In this document: positions 24,321 through 36,007 of the stretch, piece after piece | Numbering within the stretch: position 1 is the stretch's first letter | How the letters are laid out: the number at the start of each line of letters is the position of its first letter | DNA from: Anthoceros angustus | Taxonomy: Eukaryota; Streptophyta; Anthocerotopsida; Anthocerotales; Anthocerotaceae | DNA: 64,000 bases | Direction of reading: 5' to 3' | Assembly: GCA_010909165.1 (NCBI GenBank) | Contig: MU008178.1 | Location: 508,369 to 572,368 of the forward strand | The notes under the pieces: model-generated | Seen by the model: only the letters and a program-made list of their open reading frames with translations | The model's database searches: none | Told to the model about the DNA's origin: nothing | Translations under genes and position numbers: made by a program

Positions 24321-25120
24321 TCCCGAGAGCTCACGAGCATCACCGATCATGGGTCATCCGTCTCTCTTACACCATCGTTCCTTCATTGACAGATGCTTTG
24401 TACACAGAGGGGTGGAACAGATCTCATACGCCACGTACTAGCTTTCAAGGCAAAGTCTCCGACGAGCTAGACTATGGATGCATGGAGCCCACAACAAGTG
24501 CAAGCAGCCGAGGTGAACATGCGCCATGGCAGTTAGGTGATGCATTTTCTGGTTTTGTTGCTAGCCGACGGACAATCTCACGAGCAACATGACGTAGCAG
24601 AGGGTGCAGTACTAGGTACTTTGTAACAATATTAACTCTGGGCAAGAATGCCCGCTCTAGACTTGAAATAAGCAAAGCTTCATGAGTCCTTCGTTGATAA
24701 CCAGATTGTTCTTCCATACAGGATTGTAGTCATATTCAGTGGCATGCAGAAACAAATTAATGCTTGCAGCCTTAGGAAAAATGAATAAGAAGTCAGATTC
24801 TCTGGCATGGGACAAAGTGTCCGGCGCTTGGTTTCCAGTGCACACAAATGCAGCTGCCATGTGGTGAAAAGAATCTGCAGATCGGGAATTTTAAACAAGA
24901 TTGGTGCCGGTGATGGTCCACCTTTCCTTGCCCTTTTCCATGCATGCAACAGAAAGGAGAATTTATCGAAGCTGGTGTGCACGAGCTAACTTGTCAATGA
25001 AGAGCTCACCAGCTACAGAGATCTCCAGAAAGAGTGTTCAAGTGGCCAATGTGGCGTGGTAGGAAGAAGGCAAGATGGGTCTCTCTCTCCTTGGCTGTCC
25101 CATTTTGGCTTTGGCATATC
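24321..25120. other. Convergent intergenic region, no gene seen
   Basis: Lies between the 3' ends of the bHLH (+) and RRM (-) genes. Only short open frames without recognisable features. Probably 3' untranslated sequence of both genes. Confidence 0.5.
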
Positions 25121-27328
25121 TTACCCGACGTCAAGGAGATAAACAGACAAGAAGTTGACCAAAGCGATGCGATTCCTTTCTGTCAGGACGACCGAGCAAG
25201 GATACTCAAGACGGATACCACCCTTATCGGATGATGGCAAGTAACTGTTCTGCAGCTGTGTAAGAGCTTGTGTTGAGCACCCCACATCCTTCAAGACCAC
25301 CACCGGCATAAGTTGCGATACAGGAACCTGGCATGAATATCAAATGGACGACCATCATAGCTATTTTGGTCACCTGAAATTCAACGAAAGCTACTGGTAA
25401 ACCCCCCTTCATCTGCATCTTGATCTTCCGAAAGCCTGGAAATCTGCAGGCCAACGCGTTATCATCTACTCTGTAAGTCAGCTCATGCCTTTTCACAGAA
25501 GTGATAGCGTATTTTAACCATACCTTGCGAGCATGTAAGATAGCTCTTCTTCAGTACAGGTTGAGCCTAGATTAGCAACGAACAAAGTGGAACATGGTGG
25601 ATTGCTACCTGCAGCTGGTGGAGGAGGCATGAGCGAGGAAACCTGCACGATGGCCAAATGGTTAAAACTCTTTTTTTTTTTAATTTGGAATTCAAAAATA
25701 AGTTCAAGTGCAACCAAGTTGTACCATGTTCGACAACGCATCCTGTCCAGCATACGCCGAAGGTATTATCATGTTAGAGGGACTGGAACATAACAAGACA
25801 ATATGTTCAATATCACATAGACATATAGATTAAACCATTTCATACAAAAACATAGAAACTTTAAAACCACCATAAGGACTTGGAAGCTGAAAGTGTGGTC
25901 ACTTGTGCTAGTGCTTATGTTGACCTTTGTGGGGGTGGAAACCCAGGAATGTCGTTGCAAACTGAATGCACAAGCCCATGCATGTGCATAGTGCCGCCGA
26001 CCCCTGTGGGTGTGAAAAGAGTGCAACATATACTAGGTGAGCTGATCTGGGAGTGCATGTGACATGTGGTCCAACTAACTTTGACCCAAATATATACAAT
26101 TCCTTATATCAATAAATGCAATAAGGTTATTGTTAAAACAAGAATAATTAGGCTGACAATTTCAACATCGTGAACTGAAAGCTTGAATGTATAAGAAGAA
26201 AAAAAACCATTTCTTTTTACTACATAGTCATAACAATTATAATAACCTGATGGTGTTTCCGAATAGATGTTGCTCGCGGCAATTGGACTTCTATACTTCT
26301 TGTCATTGAATATTTCATCAATAACATCTACCATGCAATCATCATTTCACATATTATCAAAATCCATCGGTAAATCAATTTCTATATCTTTTACTGTGTT
26401 GTTCTTTCTACCTGTTCGTGGTCGTTTTGTTCTGGAATTTGCTCGTGCAAGTTCTATGTGAAGAGTTCCTCCAGATTGAGGATCGAATTTCATCCCCTGC
26501 AATATCATAATAGTGATAAAATTATACAATAATATATATAATGATCACAAGCATTTACAAGCAATTGGAGATTGGATATGTAAGCACTATTTCTTTAATG
26601 TTTTCGATAACCAACATAAAATCATCGCGTATGGCTCACATGAAGCTTCTGTTTAGCTGCTAGGGCGCAAGCTTGATCACAAAAAACGGCAAACGCTACA
26701 ATCTGGAAACAATATGATAGTGGAGCTCGGAATCACAAACGACCTGTTTGATGATGATTTTCTCAAGACGTTCAAAAATATGTGCTCATTCATGTTTTGT
26801 ACAGCTCGCTAGGGAAACCATCCTATCCCCAGATAGATTCGTGTGACCTGTTGCTGCAGCCTGTGCGGAAGGGAATTCTGACCCGTAGTATTGTGATTTC
26901 GTGTATGAGCTTGGGACCATGTCCAGAAAATGAAAGCGGAATTCCCAGCTATGAAGCTACAGCCATTTGTTTCTATCTACATGGGACTGTGCACACGAAG
27001 TTTGGTACCAGCTAATCTTATCCCCCGAGAACAGTGCAGAATTTGGGTCCAAATCTATGGCACAGAATTTGGGAATCGTGCAAGAGCAAACCTGGTATCC
27101 ACGGCCGGAATACTTCAGTTGACAAGACTCGTACCCTGCATGTGAACGAAACAGATTGTAGATTTCCCTTTCCTTGACGTCATCTGGAAGTCCTGACAAG
27201 AACAATGTCTTCACTTCCTCCTCCCCCATATCGTAATAGCACCTCACAGGGTTCTGGTGCTCAGCATCAAGCTCAAAGAAATCATATCTTGGTGTAATAA
27301 GGAGGCAGAAGCCAGACGTTGGCGGCAA
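25121..27328 (-). CDS. Two-RRM RNA-binding protein (scw1/RBPMS-like plant family)
   Basis: Reverse-strand exons that fit: 27,328 (or ATG 27,229) to 27,092; 26,702-26,640; 26,496-26,351; a linker not resolved; 25,642-25,524; 25,443-25,374; 25,288-25,121. RRM1 is built from KTLFLSGLPDDVKEREIYNL, IVAFAVFCDQACALAAKQKL and GMKFDPQSGGTLHIELARAN, followed by SRTKRPRTG. RRM2 contains CSTLFVANLGSTCTEEELSY and GLPVAFVEFQ. This pairing is typical of plant homologues of yeast Whi3/scw1 and animal RBPMS. The linker introns are AT-rich, unlike neighbouring DNA. Start and linker exons (about 25,700-26,340, possibly including SNIYSETPSG) remain uncertain. Confidence 0.8.
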
Positions 27329-27882
27329 GTTATGAGAGCCTTAATCCTGCTGAGTCGGACAACTTGTGGTAGTAGCCCGCCACTTAAGAATGTACTGCAA
27401 GCAACAGAGCTCTCAGCAGATTGTGGGTCCTCTCCGGCTTACCTTGCGCCCGAGATGCAAGCTTCCCGAATCTTCGAGGACACAGCATCTGTGGCAGAAT
27501 TAGGGTAACCCTTGGTGAAGCCTCCTTCACAGTGGAAGGAGGCGGTTACTTCAGTCTCTCTAACAGCGGTCCTGGGAACTTCTGCCGGCGCCACCAGACT
27601 CTCTACCGTAACAGCTTCCAGTTCGGCTGAAGAGCGAAGCGTCGGCAGAAGCAGCGCTAGGAAGGGGGAGGCTAACGCATGTCCTCTTAGGACTGTTGTG
27701 TGGACACGGCAGTTTCCTTTAAGGGGACCCATTGAAGACTGTCGTGGTGAGTGCGGTATTCATATCTTGGTTGTGTCGGTGAGCTACCGACTGTGAGGTC
27801 CGCTTTCTTGAATTTTGCTTCCATGGTCACCGAGCTCACCTTGCGCTGCATCACACCAGAGAAAGGGAGACGGTTGAGCAGG
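27329..27882. promoter_or_regulatory. Divergent promoter region of the RRM and STA1 genes
   Basis: About 550 bases separate the divergent starts. In-frame ATGs at 27,751 and 27,823 precede the chosen STA1 start. No TATA box is obvious. Part of the region is probably 5' untranslated exon. Confidence 0.4.
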
Positions 27883-30800
27883 ATGCAGATTTTTGTGAAG
27901 GCCTTGTCTGGGAGAACGTTGGTTGTGTCTTGCATCAGCGGTCTCACGACAGTGGGCGCTTTGAAGGATGAGATTGAGGAGCGGGAGGGAGTGCCTGTAG
28001 GTTTGCAGAGGTTGCTCTTCTCCTCGAAGCTACTGGCGGACGAGTCTAGGGGGTTGTCGGAGTATGGAGTTGAGTCGGGATCCAGCCTCAGTCTGTTACT
28101 GCCCTTGGTGGGAGGGATGCAGGCACCTGTGCCCCCTAAACCTAGGCTTGATTTCTTGAATACCAGACCACCAGCGAATTATGTGGCTGGGTTGGGAAGA
28201 GGAGCAACAGGTTTCACCACTAGGTCTGATATTGGTCCTGCCAGGGCAGCTCCTGACCTGCCTGATCGGGCTGCGACGACGATCGGGGGTGCAGGTGTTG
28301 CGCCCGGTGGAGCAGGGAGAGGGAGGGGAAAAGGTGGGGCGGGAGAGGACGATGAGGAGGAGGCAGAGGAGAAAGGGTACGATGAGAACCAGAAGTTTGA
28401 TGAGTTTGAAGGAAACGACATGGGATTGTTTGCAACGGGAGAGTATGACGAAGACGACAAGGAAGCAGATGCTGTCTGGGAGAGTATTGACAAGCGTATG
28501 GACTCGAGGAGGAAGGACAGGAGAGAAGCTCTTGTCAAGAAAGAGATTGAGAAGTACAGGGCCTCCAACCCTAAGATCACTGAGCAGTTTGCTGACCTTA
28601 AGAGGAAGCTGGTGACGCTTACACCAGATGAGTGGGAGAGCATACCTGAGATAGGGGATTATTCTCTGAGAAACAAAAGGAAACGCTTCTTAAGCTATAT
28701 ACCTGTGCCGGATACTCTTCTGGAGAAGGCAAAGCAAGAGCAAGAGCATGTCACTGCACTGGATCCTCGTAGTAAAGCAGCAGGTGGTGCTGAGACACCT
28801 TGGGGCCAGACCCCTGTCACTGATCTCACTGCAGTTGGAGAGGGCAGGGGTACAGTGCTGACAATCAAGCTGGACCGCCTGTCAGATTCTGTCAGTGGAT
28901 TGACCGTGGTTGACCCCAAAGGCTACCTAACAGATCTGAAGAGCTTGAAGGTCTCTAGTGATGCAGAGATCTCAGATATCAAGAAGGCCCGTTTGCTCTT
29001 GAAGTCAGTCATCAACACAAATCCAAAGCATGCACCAGGCTGGATTGCTGCAGCACGTCTGGAGGAGGTTGCAGCGAAATTGCAGGCAGCAAGAGCATTC
29101 ATCCAAAAGGGTTGTGAAGAGTGCCCCCAGAATGAGGATGTCTGGCTGGAAAACTGCAGATTGGCACCCCCTGATCAGGCTAAAGCCGTTCTAGCACAGG
29201 GGGTGAAGGCTCGACCCAATTCTGTCAAATTGTGGATGCAGGCGGCAAAGTTGGAGCATGACGATGCGAGCAAGAGCAGGGTTTTGCGCAAGGCTTTAGA
29301 GCACATACCAGACTCTGTCCGTTTGTGGAAGGCTGTTGTGGAGCTAGCAAATGAAGAAGATGCTCGGACACTGCTCTCTCGTGCTGTGGAATGCTGCCCA
29401 CTACATGTGGAGCTGTGGTTGGCCCTTGCACGTCTGGAAACATATGAAAATGCCAAGAAGGTGTTGAACAAGGCTAGAGAAACCTTGCCCAAGGACCCAA
29501 CGATTTGGATCACTGCTGCAAAACTGGAGGAGGCTCAGGGAAATGCTGCTATGGTTGGGAAAATACTGGAAAGAGCCATTCGCTCTCTGCAAAAGGAGGC
29601 TGTTGTTATTGACAGAGAAGCATGGATGAAGGAAGCAGAAGCTGCTGAGCGAGCAGGTTCAGTAGCTACTTGCCAGGCTATCATAAAATCCACAATCGGG
29701 ATCAACGTGGATGAAGAGGACCGGAAGAGGACCTGGGTCGCTGATGCAGATGAGTGCAAGAAGAGGGGCTCAATTGAGACTGCAAGAGCGATTTACGCCC
29801 ACACCCTCACTGTTTTTCCTGGAAAGAAAGGTGTGTGGCTCAAAGCTGCCCAGCTGGAGAAAAGCTATGGGACTAGGGATTCTCTGGATTCTTTGTTAAG
29901 AAGAGCAGTAACATATTGCCCTCAGGCTGAAGTCCTTTGGCTTATGGGTGCAAAAGAGAAGTGGCTGGCTGGTGATGTTCCAGCAGCTAGGGCCATCCTG
30001 GAGGAAGCATTCAAGGCCATTTCAAATTCTGAGGAGATTGTATTGGCTGCTTTCAAATTGGAGTTTGAAAATCATGAGCCCAAGAGAGCAAGGATCCTTT
30101 TGGCAAAGGCAAGGGAAACGGGGACAGAGAGAGTGTGGATGAAGTCCGCAATTGTAGAGAGGGAGCTGGGTAATCCTGAAGAGGAAAAATCTCTTTTGGA
30201 AGAGGGATTGAAGCGTTTCCCCAACTTCCACAAACTTTGGTTGATGCTTGGTCAACTTGAGGAACGCCTAGGGAGACCAGAGGCTGCAAAGGATGTTTAT
30301 GAACGAGCACTTCGAAACTGTCCGAACAGCGTACCACTGTGGTTGAGCGCTGCACAATTGGAAGAAAAAATGGGGGGGCTGAGCAGAGCCAGAGCTGTCT
30401 TGAACATGGCAAGGAAGAAGAATCCCAGCACTCCTGAGCTGTGGTTAGCAGCTATTCGGGCAGAGGCTAGGGCTCCCAAGAACAAGAAAGAGGCTGAAGT
30501 GCTGATGGCCAAGGCTTTGCAAGATTGCCCAACAAGTGGGCTTCTTTGGGCTGAGGCAGTTGAGATGGCCCCACGGCAGCAGAAGAAGACCAAAGGTGTG
30601 GATGCCCTGAAGAAGTGCGACAATGACCCTTATGTGCTGGCTGCGGTTGCCAAAGTCTTTTGGCATGACAGAAAAGTCGACAAGGCAAGAGGTTGGTGGA
30701 ACCGAGCAGTCACTTTGGCTCCTGATATTGGTGACTTCTGGGCACAGTTCTACAAGTTTGAGCTGCAGCATGGTGGTGAAGACCAGCAGCAGGATGTCCT

Positions 30801-30954
30801 TAAGAGATGTGTGGCAACAGAACCAAGACATGGAGAGAAATGGACCCGCATCTCGAAAGCTGTGGAAAATGCGCATCAGCCTGTTGAAGCTATTTTGAAA
30901 AAAGTGGTGGTGGCGCTAGGCAAGGAAGAAGGGGTTGTGGGGAGTACAGTTTGA
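27883..30954 (+). CDS. STA1: Pre-mRNA splicing factor PRP6/STABILIZED1, U5 snRNP/tri-snRNP
   Basis: Scaffold of the U4/U6.U5 tri-snRNP, needed for spliceosome activation and U5 recycling in the nucleus. It is a single exon of 1,023 residues from ATG 27,883, like the intronless plant STA1 genes. Domain order: a ubiquitin-like domain (about 1-75, opening MQIFVKALSGRTLVV and closing LLPLVGGMQ), the PRP1 N-terminal region (PPKPRLDFLNTRPPANYVAG, GRGATGFTTRSDIGPARAAP, acidic EDDEEEAEEK, YDEDDKEADAVWESID), then HAT/TPR-type repeats to the end (HIPDSVRLWKAVVELANEED, WLMGAKEKWLAGDVPAARAI, DIGDFWAQFYKFELQHG). It ends HQPVEAILKKVVVALGKEEG. Earlier in-frame ATGs at 27,751 and 27,823 would add 44 or 20 residues; 27,883 is preferred because it starts exactly at the ubiquitin-like fold. 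Confidence 0.96.
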   Translation: MQIFVKALSGRTLVVSCISGLTTVGALKDEIEEREGVPVGLQRLLFSSKLLADESRGLSEYGVESGSSLSLLLPLVGGMQAPVPPKPRLDFLNTRPPANYVAGLGRGATGFTTRSDIGPARAAPDLPDRAATTIGGAGVAPGGAGRGRGKGGAGEDDEEEAEEKGYDENQKFDEFEGNDMGLFATGEYDEDDKEADAVWESIDKRMDSRRKDRREALVKKEIEKYRASNPKITEQFADLKRKLVTLTPDEWESIPEIGDYSLRNKRKRFLSYIPVPDTLLEKAKQEQEHVTALDPRSKAAGGAETPWGQTPVTDLTAVGEGRGTVLTIKLDRLSDSVSGLTVVDPKGYLTDLKSLKVSSDAEISDIKKARLLLKSVINTNPKHAPGWIAAARLEEVAAKLQAARAFIQKGCEECPQNEDVWLENCRLAPPDQAKAVLAQGVKARPNSVKLWMQAAKLEHDDASKSRVLRKALEHIPDSVRLWKAVVELANEEDARTLLSRAVECCPLHVELWLALARLETYENAKKVLNKARETLPKDPTIWITAAKLEEAQGNAAMVGKILERAIRSLQKEAVVIDREAWMKEAEAAERAGSVATCQAIIKSTIGINVDEEDRKRTWVADADECKKRGSIETARAIYAHTLTVFPGKKGVWLKAAQLEKSYGTRDSLDSLLRRAVTYCPQAEVLWLMGAKEKWLAGDVPAARAILEEAFKAISNSEEIVLAAFKLEFENHEPKRARILLAKARETGTERVWMKSAIVERELGNPEEEKSLLEEGLKRFPNFHKLWLMLGQLEERLGRPEAAKDVYERALRNCPNSVPLWLSAAQLEEKMGGLSRARAVLNMARKKNPSTPELWLAAIRAEARAPKNKKEAEVLMAKALQDCPTSGLLWAEAVEMAPRQQKKTKGVDALKKCDNDPYVLAAVAKVFWHDRKVDKARGWWNRAVTLAPDIGDFWAQFYKFELQHGGEDQQQDVLKRCVATEPRHGEKWTRISKAVENAHQPVEAILKKVVVALGKEEGVVGSTV

Positions 30955-31880
30955 AGGACTGGTCTCAGGTGCAAGTTTCGATGCAGGTCTACAGTTTGAG
31001 AGCAGTTTTGCGACGTGCTCAGCTAGGGGCATTCGGTGTATGTACAGGGCTGGTCAATAGTGAGACGCCATTTATTATTACCTCATCAGACCTCTCTGAG
31101 AATCAGCAGGTCATTATCACGATGCTCCAATGTCACTCAAATGTCCATTGTAGTACTGCATGAATACTCATTTGTGTTGGTGAATTTTGTGTCAAAGTTT
31201 TGACCCTGGGAATGTGGATACCTACAGATTCAGACCAAACGGGAGTACAGCACGGACCACAGGTTTGACCTGGTGCTCTCTGATTTTTGTGCATCCCCTA
31301 CCAGCTTGATGCTGCCATTCCCTGATCAGGGAGTGGCAGCACCAAGTTTCCTAACTCGTGATTGAAAATTATACTAATCCTTGATCGCTGTTTAGATCAA
31401 TGTGGCACTGCACCGTTGTACTGTAGTGTGTGAAGTTTCGTCAGAATACCTACTGTTTGAGTACACTCATCAGCGCACATCAAGTCACAAATTGTCACAG
31501 GGACTTCAGTGATTCAGTGTCTCTGTTCGAAGAAGGCCTCGTCTTGTTCCACAGATCCACGGTGATGAGCACTGTTGAGCTCGTATGCCGATCCAGTTTC
31601 GCCAAGTTGCGGAGAAGCTGCTGCCCCAGACTCGAGAACAAGCGCAGCGGACAAGTGCGAAGAGCGGTTCCTGGGAAGACGGTGCTCAATGTCTTTTGAA
31701 GCAAACTCAATCAACACAATCCAGGGGACAGATATATGCCACGCGCTGGAGTATTATTCCTTCTCCAGACTTATTTTCACACTGACGGAAGGCAAAAGGA
31801 ATTCTTCACAGAAGTCGCTAATATTGTGCACTAGTAGCAGAGTAGCGATGTCCCAACGACCATGATCCACTGTTTGTAAA
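30955..31880. other. Convergent intergenic region, no gene seen
   Basis: Between the 3' ends of STA1 (+) and the germin-like gene (-). Short overlapping frames only. Likely 3' untranslated sequence. Confidence 0.5.
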
Positions 31881-32971
31881 TCAAAAATCGAGGACGAGGT
31901 CCTTCCCAGGGATACAACGTGATGCATCGTTCTTCTGGAGATTGGGGCCGTTGTAAGGGTATAGAGTCTTTCTCAACGCCTGAACGTGTTCCAGTCCAAC
32001 GTTGAGAGCTGTTGCCAGAGCTCGATCCGGCAACTCAAAAAGAGCTCCTGCTGCGCTCTGCACGCACCAAACAAACAAGTGTCAATTCAAATGAGCCGAC
32101 AGCGGTCATCCAACACAGACGCTGGAGTCTGGAATGTCGAACGTCTGACAGGGATTTCAAAGCTGCTTACAAGTGTTCCCGGATTTTCGCTGTTCAGAGA
32201 GGAGAGGAACTTTGCGGGTTGGGTTCCCACGTTCAGCTCGTAGTGGAGCAAGCCCCGGGGAAACACCGTCACATCTCCTGGGTGTAGAATGTCGATGTGA
32301 CTTACACCTGTCGATAACCATGACAAGCAGCAGTAAGCAGGCCGTTACAGTTACAATCGCTCGACAATGTGCAACAGTGCAACAGGAGCTCACCTTTGGT
32401 GTCCACGAATCCTACTTGCAGAGGTCCTCCACTTAACAGAGTGAGCATTTCTGAGGCCCGGGGATGAGTATGCGGCAGGTTTATTCCACAAGGCACCATT
32501 TGAAAGCGGACGATGGTGATACCTTGGCCCCTGCTCACAATCAAGTGCACCCGTGCATATATGCGCACATTAGCAGACGGGCCACTTTATTCAAGTTCGA
32601 GGACTGCTTGAAGCTTGCATGCAGACTCTGTCGAGAAGATTTACTTACTTCATTGCAGGGAAGATTGTGGGGTTCAAAGCCGATCGCCTTCCACCTGGCC
32701 CCTGAGACACATCTCCTTTCCTCACGAAATTTCTGAACGTGAACGAATCCACGTCAGCGCCCTCAGTACTGTTGTTCTGGTGGGTGTGGAATCCGAGTTT
32801 GCCAGGGCCCTCGAAGCTGAAGTCCAGTCTGGTGGAGTCTGCGCTGGAGACTCCTAGAATGGGGAGATCCTGCACCGGGTCCGGGTCCGCTGCCTGGACC
32901 CTGACGCCGCCCAGGCACAGCAGGCCCAGAAGCAGCACCGCATGCAGAAGCTGGTGTCTGGCTTTCGCCAT
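31881..32971 (-). CDS. Germin-like protein (cupin)
   Basis: Secreted cell-wall cupin of the germin-like family. Members are manganese-binding and some act as superoxide dismutase or oxalate oxidase. Four reverse-strand exons close in frame: 32,971-32,649, 32,530-32,394, 32,307-32,171 and 32,057-31,881 (257 residues). A hydrophobic signal peptide follows the start (LLHAVLLLGLLCLGGVRVQA). Germin box 1 is PCGINLPHTHPRASEMLTLL, giving the metal ligands His, His and Glu. Box 2 is HPGDVTVFPRGLLHYELNVG with the fourth His. The end, LFELPDRALATALNV, is typical. Slightly longer than the common 210-230 residues because of an extended N-terminal part. Only one of the two Cys of the usual N-terminal disulfide region was seen, so that region is divergent. 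Substrate or activity cannot be read from sequence. Confidence 0.93.
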
Positions 32972-34067
32972 GTTTATCCTTGAAATCACGCCCTCACCCG
33001 CGACGTCGCCCACAAACGATCGACGTAACGTTGGACTGGTCAGCAGCTCAGTTGCAAGCACAGATACCCCTCCTTGCTCGAGCACGACTGTGTAGTCTGT
33101 AGTCCGTGTGCGATGTCTCTGCGATGAGCACTGCGTATGTCTGCTGCCCCAATGCCTGTGGCCGCCACCGGCTGCCCCGTTTGTACATGTGGGTCTCGAG
33201 GGATTCCCCCACTGCTGGTGCCAACGAGCGGTCAGCCAAGGTCTTGCCAGCAGCCAGCGGGGATCGTGATCCACACGGGCCCGCCCGCTCCCCGCTCGGG
33301 ACCGGGAGGTGCATGGAAGATTCAGATAGCGGGAATCGCACACTCATGTCACAGACACAACGGGAACCAGCAGCAGGAAGCCAAGCCGCGGCCGGCAATC
33401 CATGTTCAACCGACTGAAATCCCCGCAAACCCACACTGCCAGGGTGGGGCCGGGCTGCCAATGCGACCAGGTTCCCTGCTCAGAGCAGCCCGCTGCCCTC
33501 CAAGTGGCACCCTTTCCCCGATCTGCCATTTTCCAGCCTGTGCCTGCAAATAGTTTCCGTCTCCACAAAATTTGTCCTGTCCCTGCGACGTTGCCCTTGT
33601 TGCAGCCAGTCTCGCCACAGCCTCGCTCTTGGCTTCACAACGGCATCAAAGGCCTCACTCATCATCCAGACTACTTGCTCTTTTCATGGTATATACGTAT
33701 ATCTCTCCTATTTGTCGCACATCAGGACCATTGCTCTTTACTGCTGGCTCCGTCGTGCACTGAAGGCATCATCAGCGTGGGTATTCCACTGTGCTGGATT
33801 GCAGGGAAATGCTTCTACGCTAGCAGAGAGACGAAAAAGCACACGATTTAGGGCAGCAAAGGGAGAATTCCAGAGGCCGTCACTGTTGGAGGCACATAAT
33901 CAGAACGTTCGACCTTCTCTCTTTCACTCCTCCTCATCACGGAAGACACAAAAAAGACAAGCTCGAAAGTTGTTCTCGGTATATAATGGTACATCCTCAC
34001 ATGTCTCAAAAACTGGTGGCATCGCTCAAGTGGTGCCATTACCTTCGAATCGCTAAGTCTGTTATGC
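32972..34067. other. Divergent intergenic region, no gene seen
   Basis: Between the germin-like start (-) and the WUN1-like frame (+). The first half is GC-rich; composition turns AT-rich near 33.85-34.0 kb. A small 5' exon for the downstream gene could lie at about 33,800-34,050, but none is supported. Confidence 0.4.
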
Positions 34068-34601
34068 ATGTGTTCCTCAGTATTTGCAGATAGGCTAAAT
34101 TTCAGGGGCATTGGAAGTCGAGCATCCACCCCTGCAACCTCAGTTGAAGAGAAGGAAAATGAAAGGCTGATAAAAGAGTTTTACAATGCTCTCGGAAGAG
34201 GTGATGTTTCGGCCATGCAAAGTCTCCTGCCTGCTGAAATTGACTGGTGGTTTCATGGCCCCCCAGCCCACCAACATATGAAATCTCTTCTCACAGGACA
34301 GGCTAGTTTTTCCTCCTTTTCCTTTAGACCACTTGACATTTCAGTCATTCAAAACAAGGCTTTCGTAGAAGGAGCTGGTAGAGCTAGGTTTTCTTCTTGG
34401 GTTCACATTTGGACTTTCAAAGGCGGTTTACTTTGCGAGCTAAGAGAATATTTTAATACAGCGATTTTGGTGTTAAGCCATGAACCTTCTACAGCTACAG
34501 CTGGAGTAATTGGTCCTCATAAGGAGCCTAAAACGTCATGGCAGAATAGTCTATCAAAGCTTAGAGATTCTTCTCTTCCTGGGATTTTGCTTACAATTTA
34601 A
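34068..34601 (+). CDS. Wound-induced protein 1-like (NTF2/SnoaL fold)
   Basis: Small soluble protein related to plant WUN1-type proteins, with a cone-shaped NTF2-like fold. The family's biochemical role is unclear, though members respond to wounding and stress. The frame gives 177 residues. After a short basic N-terminus it reads NERLIKEFYNALGRGDVSAM, EIDWWFHGPP, SFRPLDISVIQNKAFVEG, HIWTFKGGLLCELREYFNTA, which follows the SnoaL-like pattern of helices and final strands. An acceptor-like TTTGCAG sits inside the first codons (about 34,083-34,089), so the true start may lie in an upstream exon. Codon use is AT-rich, unlike the GC-rich genes around it. Confidence 0.6.
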   Translation: MCSSVFADRLNFRGIGSRASTPATSVEEKENERLIKEFYNALGRGDVSAMQSLLPAEIDWWFHGPPAHQHMKSLLTGQASFSSFSFRPLDISVIQNKAFVEGAGRARFSSWVHIWTFKGGLLCELREYFNTAILVLSHEPSTATAGVIGPHKEPKTSWQNSLSKLRDSSLPGILLTI

Positions 34602-34749
34602 TAACTTTCAAGTAAGTATTAGTTATAAATAAGCTATCAACAACAAGTTTCTATGTCTCTTACTGGCACTGACAAGTTTCATTTATGATGTTGTGCTTCA
34701 GTTTGACCATGTTAGGAACTACATGTAATAATCATGTGTGTTTATAGTA

Positions 34750-36007
34750 ATGGATGCAAAGAAAAAGACTAGTAGAGGTTATATGGTTCCAAATTTTGGT
34801 GCTTCTGCTAAAAAAACTGGTATCATTTAGCTTCATTGAAACTAAATCTTTTCCAAAAATACAAATTCAAACTTAAACAAGTGGAAAAGTTAGTTTGGAT
34901 GTGTGTGTCTTATGTGAAGATGTTCCTCCTTTAGAAGATCTCTCTTGGAGATTTAGAAATCTAACTTCGACTAAAGCTTCGCAAGGTATATTGAGCTAGG
35001 AATAACTTTGTATTTCTATATTGCCTATTTAAAGTGATAGTATAATTATTAGAATTAAATAGTTAGTAACAATTTATGAGTTTTCATAGCAGATTCATTT
35101 TCAGCATTTGGTTCAACTTTACCATCACCTCGTCTACAAGCTCATCAAGGTCATACATCTTCAACTTGATCAAATTAAGAATAAATTTATTAGTTACATA
35201 CAAATATTACAAAAGTGATTAAGTTTTGTCATCAATAGAAACTCCAAGTACTAGTGTTATTCGAGACAAACTTTCACAAGAAAAGTCCGATCATAGCATA
35301 ACACCCCGCAGCCGCTGTCAAGATAAGGTATCTCTCACATATTCCACTTTACCTAAGGCAACAAACAAAGATGTCTCATCTCCAAGACCCTTAAAGCGAG
35401 GATTTTTAAATAATAAACCAAGCAACTCAAACGTACTATCAACTCCAAGAAGCAAAGATGATCAAACTCTTCCATTCCTAAGAGGGAAGCAGACAAAGAA
35501 AAACGATATTCCTGGTATATTTAAATCTTTCTTAAGTATGTGTCTAGTAAAATTTACTCATAATCATGTATGTATTTCAATGTTCAATATCACACTTTTT
35601 AGGTTCTTTTCACCTTTTTCAATGTGCAGATTTTTTACGCATAGGACAAAATGATAAAATGATGAACTTCAAGAAAGATCTAATTAGTAAGATGATAATA
35701 TTTATTCAATTATTTAATTGGATATAATATAAATCTAATACATATATTTCTAACAGGTATATTGAAACCAACACAAGAACTTGTCGAAGAAGTGATGCAA
35801 AACAATGATATAAAAGATGGACTCGAAGATCGTGAGATTATGTGTGCCGTGGAAGATATTGCTATGAATCCAAATGCATACAATAAATACAAAAACAATC
35901 CTAAGATAATAAGATTTTATTCTCGAATGGGTAAATTGATGGAAAGTAGAATGCAAAAACATGAGAAGCTTGAGGACCATCCTGAAAGTGAAATTCTTTT
36001 ACATTGA
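34750..36007 (+). CDS. Unknown protein with C-terminal STI1-like motif
   Basis: A multi-exon AT-rich gene I do not recognise as a whole. Likely exons: ATG 34,750 (MDAKKKTSRGYMVPNFGASA), a piece near 34,890-34,987 (LCEDVPPLEDLSWRFRNLTS), one near 35,090-35,150, a longer one about 35,236-35,516 (Ser/Pro/Lys-rich, ending KKNDIPG) and the last from about 35,759 to 36,007. The last exon encodes GLEDREIMCAVEDIAMNPNA followed by YNKYKNNPKII. It resembles the STI1/DP2-like segment found at the end of HIP/ST13, TIC40 and related co-chaperones. A chaperone-linked role is possible but inferred from that one motif. Middle exon borders are approximate. Confidence 0.4.

Noticed and set aside
28179-28643. 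154-codon reverse frame inside STA1
   Set aside because: Antisense shadow of the acidic region of a well-supported gene.
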